This document shows positions 1 through 7,544 of a DNA stretch of 64,000 nucleotides, in pieces (within the stretch, counting starts at the first letter, position 1; the number at the start of each line of letters is the position of its first letter). Both the position numbers and the translations under genes were made by a program. The notes beneath the pieces are model-generated. The model had not been told where the DNA came from. It did not search any database and was given only the letters and a program-made list of their open reading frames with translations. The stretch lies in assembly GCA_943846745.1 (NCBI GenBank), contig OX044360.1:620001-684000 (forward strand). The letters are read 5' to 3'. Source of the stretch: Opacimonas sp002292215. Lineage in GTDB: Bacteria > Pseudomonadota > Gammaproteobacteria > Enterobacterales > Alteromonadaceae.

Positions 1-1603
1 CATCGTTAAGTGCATAATCTGCATTTAACAAATATGGATGATTAGGAAACATACGCCATAACACCGGAAGTATAGCTTTATTGCTCGGGATTAAAGTCCA
101 CAATGGCTCAAACACCATAATATGGTCGTTTAACAATACATCCGCCAAATTGAGGGGTAGATCATGGTTGTTTGCGTTTGTTGTTTCGGTCGTTGTTTCA
201 TTAATTTCATTTGTAATAACGTCAGCAAAACGCAAGTCGTCCAGTGCCGTTTCCCATGCCCAGGTTTTCCAAATCCAACGTAACGTATTGCCGTTTTCGT
301 CAATAACATCACCACTTTTTGTTTTGCGTAAGCTGTCTAGCCCTTGTATCAGTTCGCATATGTACCCAGCGGCTTCAATAGCTGATTTCATAAAAAGGGC
401 ATGGTAGGTTTCCTCAGGATCATTATCTTGCAATACATGCACCAGTCCATCTATCTCGCACTTTTTCCACGCTTTAACGAGTTTCTTAAATAGCTTATCA
501 CCAGCATCAACACCGCCTTTAACTTCGTTGTGTTGCAGCCACTTGCCTTGAACTTTACCCACTTCCATATAACACGAGGCAGAATCACAATTATATTCGT
601 AAACTTTCAAACCCTCAGCACTCATGGCAAAATCAAATCGGCTAGTAATAAGCTGATTGGTTCGATTTTCCCACGACTTGCGGATTTTAGGTAGAATGGC
701 TTCAGGTAATCCAAATTGTGTAAGTAGAGTAGGGTGAGCTAATACATAATCTGTCGCTTGCATAAACATTAAATGTAATTCGTCACTTGCGATTTCAAGC
801 GCATCGGCTGCCTCCGGCGTAATCTGATAATAATTATGTGCAAACTGATCAGATGTATAAAGCTTGTGGCCGCCCATTGCCGTAACAAACGCATTCTCAT
901 CTTCATTAGCGATGTTTAGCCAAGGTAAATTTTGTATTTTTGCAACTGTCGTTGAATTTGAATGAGTTGCAGTTTGGAGGGCCTTGATATTGAACTTGGT
1001 TTTATCGACCTGAGGTTGCACATAAGCAAAATCCGCATTGGATGTTTGGATCATCCAACCAAGAATATTAGTGCCAGTTGATGGGCACTGTAACCAATAG
1101 TCGCCAGATACTCCGACTTTCGCTTTTATAGTCCTTGAATAAGCTTGGCCGTCTGGCCACTTTTTAAAATCCATATTTTGTTCAGCAATGTGGATTTTAT
1201 CGTCAAATACTTCAGTAATAATAGCGACATGGCCGGTTTCTTCAAAGTGGCCACCTTCTTCCCATATTAACAATGAGCCTATTTCAGGAGGGCGAGTTGC
1301 ACCGTTCTTAAAGGCATATAACGGTAATTCTATATTAGTTGTTAGATCACGAACCGAAGTGAGTTCAAATATCTCATATGCCATGGCGACATTGTTAAAT
1401 ATGTATCCTTTATTAATATATAACCAACGGCGTGCAAATTCGACACACTGCCATTTATAGCCAAGATAGATACCATCGACATAACTGTGAAAGTCGTGGC
1501 GTGTCATGTATTCATTATTATTGACAGTTTTGTAATCACTCGAGTATGCAACGACACCTCCAGTTGAGGTGCCCATTGCTTTGCCAAATGCTAGGTCATT
1601 CAT
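1..1603 (-). CDS. gss: Bifunctional glutathionylspermidine synthetase/amidase (C-terminus cut off by window edge)
   Basis: This gene joins glutathione to spermidine with an ATP-grasp synthetase domain and hydrolyses the product with an N-terminal CHAP-type cysteine amidase domain. The minus frame is open from an ATG at 1603 to the left edge, giving 534 codons; E. coli Gss is about 619 residues, so roughly 85 residues are missing. The amidase signature WQCVEFARR places the nucleophile at Cys53, followed by the GHVAIITE histidine and the IAEQN glutamate expected of the catalytic triad. The synthetase half shows RFDFAMSAEGLKVYEYNCDS, the paired WKTWAWETA, and FEPLWTLIPSNKAILP, all matching E. 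coli Gss as remembered. No frameshift was seen. It is transcribed divergently from the receiver/GGDEF-like gene at 1842. The assignment is strong; whether both activities are retained is inferred from intact motifs. Confidence 0.93.
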   Translation of the reverse strand, partial: MNDLAFGKAMGTSTGGVVAYSSDYKTVNNNEYMTRHDFHSYVDGIYLGYKWQCVEFARRWLYINKGYIFNNVAMAYEIFELTSVRDLTTNIELPLYAFKNGATRPPEIGSLLIWEEGGHFEETGHVAIITEVFDDKIHIAEQNMDFKKWPDGQAYSRTIKAKVGVSGDYWLQCPSTGTNILGWMIQTSNADFAYVQPQVDKTKFNIKALQTATHSNSTTVAKIQNLPWLNIANEDENAFVTAMGGHKLYTSDQFAHNYYQITPEAADALEIASDELHLMFMQATDYVLAHPTLLTQFGLPEAILPKIRKSWENRTNQLITSRFDFAMSAEGLKVYEYNCDSASCYMEVGKVQGKWLQHNEVKGGVDAGDKLFKKLVKAWKKCEIDGLVHVLQDNDPEETYHALFMKSAIEAAGYICELIQGLDSLRKTKSGDVIDENGNTLRWIWKTWAWETALDDLRFADVITNEINETTTETTNANNHDLPLNLADVLLNDHIMVFEPLWTLIPSNKAILPVLWRMFPNHPYLLNADYALND

Positions 1604-1728
1604 ATTCTTGATCGCTTATATAAAAAGGCAAAGGGGAATGTAATTTGTTAAAAAGACTTACTCATACAGTAAACACATTAAAAACTCACCAACCAACACC
1701 ATGCACTTCCACTCTAATAGTTAATTTA

Positions 1729-1746
1729 ACATAATATACATTATGT
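1729..1746. promoter_or_regulatory. Perfect inverted repeat in a divergent promoter region (candidate operator)
   Basis: Arms ACATAAT and ATTATGT are separated by ATAC and form an 18-bp palindrome with no arm mismatch. It lies midway between gss (start 1603, minus) and the receiver protein gene (start 1842, plus), where a shared operator would sit. The region is AT-rich, so chance occurrence is possible, and no regulator is assigned. Confidence 0.35.
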
Positions 1747-1841
1747 GAACTTATGGTAATAGCTGCGGGCATAAGTGGCGTATCAGTAAATATAGACTAA
1801 GATTACAATGATATAATAATTAAAAAGTAACTAACGTCGAT

Positions 1842-2780
1842 ATGACTTTAATAAATGAAGAAATGCAACTTCGTTTACTGCTGATAGACAATGATCCGGT
1901 TCAATCCAAGGTGAAGAGTTTTGCATTGAGTAAACACTTTGATATTGTTAGAGTAAAAAATACAAAGGATGCGAAAACCGCATTATTAATTGCTCAAAAA
2001 CAAGATAGCCCGTTTGATTTAATCTTAATTGATATGCTGCAGCTGGGAGAAAGTTATATTGATGTCAATGACCTATTGAAAAATGTACATTACATGAATC
2101 AACCTCACATCTTTGTGATGTCAATCATTGATACACTGCAACAATACATCGAACAGATGCCTTTGCATAAAATGGATGTAGTTCTCAAGCCGATATCGAG
2201 CAAAAACTTATTACAACGCATTGAATCGCATATATCTGACTATAAACCTGCTCGCCTCAAAACTAACCCATTTGTATTAGATGATGCCAGTGCGCAAAAA
2301 GACTTTAATTTTTTTATGCAGCATTTATCTAAATCATGGATTGAATGTATTCGTGCGGATGAACACATCACGCTTATTGCGTTAAACATCGATTACTTTC
2401 AACTGCTTAAAGCTCATGCCGGTAACAACACCATCTGTCATTATCTTCGGATGATGATGAGTATCTTACATTCGATTATATATCGTCAAAATGATTTAGT
2501 CGTTAGATCAAGGCGGGATGATTTTTATATCTTATTGCCGGGTTGTTCTGAGTTTGGAGCGAAGCATAAGATAGCGTTGATTAATAAGTTTGTTGTTCAA
2601 GCACTCATGCCACATGATATATCCCCTGTGTCACCTTTCGTTTCAGTATCAACGGGTTTTATTACCCAAAAGCCGAATACGATAGATGAAATCCAAATAT
2701 TTTTTGATTTAGCACGTGCACGATTAGATCACAGTAAAACGTTACGAGACCAGATAATTGCACAGTCAAATTTAGCCTGA
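1842..2780 (+). CDS. Response-regulator receiver protein with degenerate GGDEF domain
   Basis: The 312-residue protein has an N-terminal receiver domain (about residues 10-132). Acidic residues Asp16 and Asp18 lie in LLLIDNDP, the probable phosphoacceptor is Asp64 in LILIDM, and the conserved lysine is Lys116 in VVLKPIS. The C-terminal half (about 150-310) has a diguanylate-cyclase-like pattern: LNIDYFQLLKAHAGNN resembles the DIDxFKxxND segment, and RSRRDDFYILLP occupies the position of RYGGDEFxxLLP. The GGDEF signature is therefore RRDDF (224-228), losing both glycines and the Glu, so cyclase activity is unlikely. It may act as a phosphorylation-controlled binding or scaffold protein. No histidine kinase is adjacent. 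It is divergent from gss and followed by the minus-strand photolyase operon, so it is probably monocistronic. Confidence 0.8.
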   Translation: MTLINEEMQLRLLLIDNDPVQSKVKSFALSKHFDIVRVKNTKDAKTALLIAQKQDSPFDLILIDMLQLGESYIDVNDLLKNVHYMNQPHIFVMSIIDTLQQYIEQMPLHKMDVVLKPISSKNLLQRIESHISDYKPARLKTNPFVLDDASAQKDFNFFMQHLSKSWIECIRADEHITLIALNIDYFQLLKAHAGNNTICHYLRMMMSILHSIIYRQNDLVVRSRRDDFYILLPGCSEFGAKHKIALINKFVVQALMPHDISPVSPFVSVSTGFITQKPNTIDEIQIFFDLARARLDHSKTLRDQIIAQSNLA

Positions 2781-2876
2781 ATATGCTGACGCGATCCAAT
2801 CATTATCATCCATCTAAACACCCTGATATCTCGTCCATTGAGTATTACAAGCTTATCGACAGATTGAGATAGATAA

Positions 2877-3017
2877 TTAACGTGCTTTTACCCGATTACC
2901 ACTGCATCGTTTAGAGCAATATTTTACATCTGCCCAGTTTTTTTCCCATTTTTTTCGCCATGTAAATGGCCGTTCACATACAGGACACATTTTGCTAGGT
3001 AAATCGGCTTTTTTCAT
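2877..3017 (-). CDS. DUF2256 small zinc-ribbon-like protein
   Basis: This 46-residue ORF encodes a protein with CPVC at residues 11-14 and YCSKRC with cysteines at 34 and 38. The spacing suits one metal-binding ribbon, with a basic, Trp-rich centre (TWRKKWEKNW). The pattern matches the DUF2256 family, small proteins often found beside cryptochrome/photolyase-related genes. It starts 21 bp after the stop of the FeS-type photolyase gene on the same strand and is probably the last gene of that operon. Its function is unknown; a helper role for the photolyase, such as metal or cofactor handling, is inference from position only. It is too short for most gene callers. Confidence 0.88.
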   Translation of the reverse strand: MKKADLPSKMCPVCERPFTWRKKWEKNWADVKYCSKRCSGNRVKAR

Positions 3018-3038
3018 CGTAATGATTCGTTGTTTGGG

Positions 3039-4601
3039 TTAACCATCTGCATCTAAAGATATTAAAAAAGTATCTGCATCCGCGATTGCCGCATCGAGTT
3101 TCTCCGGCGCCATTTTATCCATAGTCCTATAAATCATACCCATACGATGATTACTAGACAATGCATCACGATGACGGTGCAAAAAATCCCAATACAAATA
3201 ATTAAATGGACACGCCCCCTCACCTGTTTTAACGGTAACTTTATATTCACAATGCTTGCAGTAATTAGACATTTTATTGATATACGCACCACTCGCTGCA
3301 TACGGCTTACTAGCCAATATCCCTCCGTCAGCGTAGAGCACCATACCTGAAACATTAGGTAATTCGACCCATTCATAGGCGTCACCATAAACGATCAAAT
3401 ACCATTCATTGACTTCTTCTGGGGATAACCCCGTCAATAAGGCAAAATTACCTAGCACCATTAATCGCTGAATATGATGGGCATACGCGTGCTCTTTGGT
3501 ATCCTTGATACATTGCGCCAAACAATTCATTTTGGTTTTACCTGTCCAGAAAAACTCAGGTAACTTGCGCGTCGCATTTAGGTGATTTTTATTGACGTAA
3601 TCGGGCATCACAAACCAATATAACCCTCGGACATATTCACGCCAGCCGATCACTTGTCGAATAAACCCTTCAACCGAATTTAATGGTATTGCTGGTTGTT
3701 CTGGATTGTGTGCATGAGCGTAATACACTTGTTCAACTCGTGTCACCACTTCATGTGCCGTTAATAAACCGCTGTTTAAATAAAACGAAATATGCGAATG
3801 AAAAAGCCAAGGCTCATCTTGCATCATCGCATCTTGATATTGACCAAAATTAACCAAGCGTTCCTGAATGAAAGTGTCTAACACTTTTAGTGCTTGCTCT
3901 CGAGTCACACCATAGTGAAAATGCTCCCAATCACCAAAATGGTCGGCAAACTGAGATTTAACCAACTCAATCACCTCTAAAGTAATGTCATCTGGGAGAA
4001 ACTGAGTATTCTGAGGCAACTCGATATCTTTGGGTAGCTTAGCGCGATTATCAGCATCATAGTTCCACTTCCCACCTTCAGGCTGTCCATCATGCAATAA
4101 GCAATTGAGCTTTCGGCGCATTTCACGGTAGAAAAACTCCATGCGTAATTGTTTTTTGCCTGTCGCCCAAGTCGAGAACTCTTCAATTGTTGCAATAAAC
4201 CGATCATCAGCACGGATCTCTACCGGACAGGCTAACGCAGCAGACCAACTCAACATATCTTGATGTACTCGATACTCACCTGGAAATGTACATACGATTT
4301 GAGCACACCCATATTGTGTTTTTCTATAAGCGACTTCAGAGGCTAATGAACCTTGATTATCTTGTGCGTCATAGTAGGTATAATGAACTTGATAGCCTTT
4401 TTGTTTTAACTCTAAGGCAAAATGACGCATAGCTGAAAAAATATAAATGATTTTCTTTTTATGGTGTTTGACATAAATGGCTTCAGAGCGCACTTCGGCA
4501 AGTAATACCACATCATTGTCAACATCGATACCTTCAAGTGCTGAAAGGCTATGCGTTAACTGGTCACCTAAAATTAACCGTAAAATTTTAGGTGTTTGCA
4601 T
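3039..4601 (-). CDS. phrB: FeS-type bacterial (6-4) photolyase / cryptochrome-related protein
   Basis: This belongs to the iron-sulphur bacterial cryptochrome/photolyase family (COG3046 type), which repairs (6-4) photoproducts using FAD, usually with a lumazine antenna. Counted from the chosen start, Cys360, Cys448, Cys451 and Cys464 show exactly the spacing (88, 3, 13) of the [4Fe-4S] ligands of Agrobacterium PhrB, and the HHIQRLM motif at 375-376 supplies the two active-site histidines needed for (6-4) repair. The protein is 520 residues. The start at 4601 (MQTPKILRLILGDQL) is preferred over an ATG nine codons upstream because GAGG lies 9 nt before it and family members begin with this hydrophobic strand. 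It overlaps the upstream class I photolyase gene by 14 bp, so the two are translationally linked, and DUF2256 follows. Confidence 0.93.
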   Translation of the reverse strand: MQTPKILRLILGDQLTHSLSALEGIDVDNDVVLLAEVRSEAIYVKHHKKKIIYIFSAMRHFALELKQKGYQVHYTYYDAQDNQGSLASEVAYRKTQYGCAQIVCTFPGEYRVHQDMLSWSAALACPVEIRADDRFIATIEEFSTWATGKKQLRMEFFYREMRRKLNCLLHDGQPEGGKWNYDADNRAKLPKDIELPQNTQFLPDDITLEVIELVKSQFADHFGDWEHFHYGVTREQALKVLDTFIQERLVNFGQYQDAMMQDEPWLFHSHISFYLNSGLLTAHEVVTRVEQVYYAHAHNPEQPAIPLNSVEGFIRQVIGWREYVRGLYWFVMPDYVNKNHLNATRKLPEFFWTGKTKMNCLAQCIKDTKEHAYAHHIQRLMVLGNFALLTGLSPEEVNEWYLIVYGDAYEWVELPNVSGMVLYADGGILASKPYAASGAYINKMSNYCKHCEYKVTVKTGEGACPFNYLYWDFLHRHRDALSSNHRMGMIYRTMDKMAPEKLDAAIADADTFLISLDADG

Positions 4602-6069
4602 GTAAAGCGTCCTCTTTACTTTTAGCAAAAGTCTCTAACGCGCGTTGTCGTGAAACTTTTAAATCAACCAAAGGCTTAGGGTAGTTGTGACCTAAAACAA
4701 CATCACATGCTTGTAATATATTACTAGGGGCTTCCCAAGGTTTATGAATGAACTTAGGTGGAAGCTTGCGCAGTTCCGGACAGTAGTGTTTGACATATTC
4801 GCCCTCTTTATCGAATTTTTCACCCTGTAGAATCGGATTAAATATCCTAAAATACGGAGATGCATCAGCCCCACTACCCGCCACCCATTGCCAAGATGCA
4901 CTGTTAGCAGCCATATCAGCATCGAGTAAACAATCCCAAAACCATCGTTCGCCAGCACGCCAATCAACTAATAAGTTTTTAACTAAAAACGAACCTACGA
5001 TCATACGTACACGATTGTGCATGTAACCGGTTTGGTATAACTCGCGCATGCCAGCATCAACAATAGGTATGCCTGTTTGACCTCGTTGCCAAGCGTGTAA
5101 GTCTTGTGGATCATTGCGCCAAATAAACGTATCAAACTTGGAGTTAAAATTTTCTGTTGGGATATGAGGAAAATGAAACAGCAAATAATGACTAAATTCA
5201 CGCCAACCAAGTTCACTTAGATACGTATCACAATGTTCATTCTCAGGATCATTGGCATAAGCATCTTTGAGTGCATACCACACGGTATTAATAGAGATCT
5301 CACCAAAATGTAAATACGGTGATAACAAAGATGTACCTGTAACGGCAGGGATATTGCGATCTTCTCTGTATTGTCTTGATGCACCAGCAATAAAGGTGGC
5401 CAGCCTATCAGCCGCTCCCTGTTCACCGGGTTGCCACATTTTTTCAATAGACCCATACCAATGAATATCAGGGAGTAAGCCTAAGTCAGCAAGTTCAATT
5501 CGAGTCGCAGAGTTAGACGTACACCAATCGATGCTCAAGTCCATTGATTGGGGGTAGCGCGGCTCGGTGCGAGTTAGACACCCTTTGCGATAATAGGGCG
5601 TAAAGACTTTATAAGGCGTGTTGTCCTTTTTTAAAACCTGCATCGGCTCCCATAACAAATGACCATTACAAGAAAGTACTTCAACATCGTGCTGCTTTAA
5701 TTGGGTTTTGATATTTGAATCACGTGCAATCTGCCATGGTTCATAACAGCGATTCCACAATACATGTGTCACGTTATGTTCAGCCATTAATGCTTGTAGT
5801 ATGGCTAATGGTTCACCTGAGAATAATTGAAGTGAACTTTCAGTACTGGTAGACAAAGATGTAAGTGACTGATGTAACCACCACTTTGACGCACCACCAG
5901 GTTGGGCTTGTGACGGAGCAGTATCATCTTGTATGTAAATGGGTAACACTTTCGCCTTGACGCCATCCACAATAGTGTTTTGAGCGATATCGACAGCATG
6001 AAAAAGTGCAGGATTGTCTTTGAGACGTAAATCGTGGCGAAACCACATGATGATGACAGGTTTGGACAT
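4588..6069 (-). CDS. phr: Class I deoxyribodipyrimidine (CPD) photolyase
   Basis: This FAD-dependent enzyme uses blue light to split cyclobutane pyrimidine dimers. The 493-residue protein has an N-terminal antenna-binding alpha/beta domain beginning IIMWFRHDLRLKDNPAL and a C-terminal FAD domain. Seen directly are the ELGWREF motif with Glu291, the AANSASWQWVAGSGADASPY segment with Asn389 near the flavin, WQW tryptophans of the electron-transfer chain, and RIFNPILQGEKFD. All agree with a repair-competent class I photolyase. It is the first gene of a minus-strand operon with the (6-4) photolyase and DUF2256. A 146-bp divergent intergenic region separates it from the CRY-DASH gene, so the two arms of the island could share light or stress control. 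Confidence 0.95.
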   Translation of the reverse strand: MSKPVIIMWFRHDLRLKDNPALFHAVDIAQNTIVDGVKAKVLPIYIQDDTAPSQAQPGGASKWWLHQSLTSLSTSTESSLQLFSGEPLAILQALMAEHNVTHVLWNRCYEPWQIARDSNIKTQLKQHDVEVLSCNGHLLWEPMQVLKKDNTPYKVFTPYYRKGCLTRTEPRYPQSMDLSIDWCTSNSATRIELADLGLLPDIHWYGSIEKMWQPGEQGAADRLATFIAGASRQYREDRNIPAVTGTSLLSPYLHFGEISINTVWYALKDAYANDPENEHCDTYLSELGWREFSHYLLFHFPHIPTENFNSKFDTFIWRNDPQDLHAWQRGQTGIPIVDAGMRELYQTGYMHNRVRMIVGSFLVKNLLVDWRAGERWFWDCLLDADMAANSASWQWVAGSGADASPYFRIFNPILQGEKFDKEGEYVKHYCPELRKLPPKFIHKPWEAPSNILQACDVVLGHNYPKPLVDLKVSRQRALETFAKSKEDALHANT

Positions 6070-6215
6070 AATATCTAATAATCATATAAGTTATAAGGTA
6101 ATTACGATACAACACCTGTTTTTGTTCAATATTTTATAAAAAAATTGCAGTTAACAATCTTCCTAGCGCAAATCTACGTACTAGTTTGTATTGTTAGTGA
6201 GTTTTATATTTAGGT

Positions 6216-7544
6216 ATGGGAATGAACACAGGTTTATATTGGTTTGAGCATGATTTACGTTTACAAGACAATCAAGCATTATCGCAGCTGTTACAAGAGG
6301 TTAAACAAGCGCATTTAATCTATATTTTTCAACCTAAGTGGTTTGTAGTCAATGATTTTGGTCACTGTGCAATGGGTCAGCACCGATACCGTTTTTTGCG
6401 CGAATCTTTACACGATTTACAGCAACAACTAAACAGCAACGGACAGCAGTTGCATATTTATTATGGGGAGCCTGATACAATCATAATGAAGCTACATGAG
6501 CAGTATGAATTTACGCATGTTGCGAAGCATTTTCATACTGGTGTGTATGAATGTAATCAATTTGAGCGCATGAGTCAGCTTTTGCAGAGCGATAAAGTCA
6601 ACTCTAAGCCGCAAGTAATGACTGCAAATAGCTATACATTATTTAATGAAAACGATTTGCCTATGTCTGTTGCAAATTTACCCGACGTCTTTTCTCCATT
6701 TCGACGCAAGGTAGAAAAAGATGCAAAACCACAAGCCCCGATAAAGCTAGATCTTAACTATCTACCCGCTCCTTGCGAGTCAGAGCCTAGTATTGCTAAC
6801 GACTTACCTAAAATATTAGGGTCAGATCCAATTTTAGCAAAGCATAATAAAACGGTACAGCAACTGATCGGTGGCGAAACACAAGCACGTGCACAAATGC
6901 AATATTATACCTTTGGTACACAAGGTCTAAGTACATACAAAGAGACCCGCAACGGTTTAGAGGGCTGGGATTTTTCGAGTAAATTATCACCATGGTTAGC
7001 TGCTGGATGTATCTCTGCAAGACAAGTCGCTGAATGGATCAACGAATATGAAGGTACCTATGGTGCGAATGATTCTACTTACTGGTTATTTTTTGAATTA
7101 TTATGGCGTGAGTTTTACCAATGGCAGCAGTATAAATATGGTCATCACATGTATCAGCATAAGGGCATTCAACAACACACTCCAACCGGTGGCCATCAAC
7201 CTGACATGTTTGTTCGATGGTGTAATGGTTCAACCGACTACCCAATTATTAACGCCTGTATGCGCCAACTTAAACACACTGGTTTCATGTCTAACCGTGG
7301 TCGACAATTAGTCGCGAGTTGCTTGGTGCATGAACTGGGGTTGAATTGGCAATACGGCGCGGCCTATTTCGAACAAATGTTAATAGATTTTGACCCTGCG
7401 AGTAACTGGGGAAATTGGCAGTACTTAGCAGGTGTTGGCAGTGATCCACGAGGACTAAGACGTTTTAATTTGGCAAAACAAACCCAAACGTACGATCCCG
7501 ATGGCGAGTTTATTGCTTATTGGTCGAGCTATACGAGTTTGTAA
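6216..7544 (+). CDS. CRY-DASH type cryptochrome/photolyase
   Basis: This 442-residue photolyase-superfamily protein starts with GLYWFEHDLRLQDNQAL. The FAD domain carries ELLWREFYQW (295-304) and a C-terminal block NWQYLAGVGSDPRGLRRFN followed by QTQTYDPDGEFIAYW. The xGxGxDPR...RRFN plus YDPxGxYxxxW pattern distinguishes CRY-DASH from class I photolyases. DASH proteins bind FAD and a folate antenna and repair dimers mainly in single-stranded DNA; some also act in signalling. Its stop codon overlaps the ATG of the next photolyase-like gene (TAATG), so the two are translationally coupled. A more precise role than DASH-like repair or sensing cannot be fixed from sequence alone. Confidence 0.9.
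   Translation: MGMNTGLYWFEHDLRLQDNQALSQLLQEVKQAHLIYIFQPKWFVVNDFGHCAMGQHRYRFLRESLHDLQQQLNSNGQQLHIYYGEPDTIIMKLHEQYEFTHVAKHFHTGVYECNQFERMSQLLQSDKVNSKPQVMTANSYTLFNENDLPMSVANLPDVFSPFRRKVEKDAKPQAPIKLDLNYLPAPCESEPSIANDLPKILGSDPILAKHNKTVQQLIGGETQARAQMQYYTFGTQGLSTYKETRNGLEGWDFSSKLSPWLAAGCISARQVAEWINEYEGTYGANDSTYWLFFELLWREFYQWQQYKYGHHMYQHKGIQQHTPTGGHQPDMFVRWCNGSTDYPIINACMRQLKHTGFMSNRGRQLVASCLVHELGLNWQYGAAYFEQMLIDFDPASNWGNWQYLAGVGSDPRGLRRFNLAKQTQTYDPDGEFIAYWSSYTSL

Noticed and set aside
81..1460. Plus-strand ORFs of 108 and 90 codons within the first 1.5 kb
   Set aside because: They are antisense to the clear gss reading frame, have no recognisable product, and gss has conserved motifs along the whole length.
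7520..7543. TTG start for the fourth photolyase eight codons upstream
   Set aside because: It lies inside the CRY-DASH gene, while ATG at 7544 overlaps the stop as TAATG and begins at the expected homologous start.
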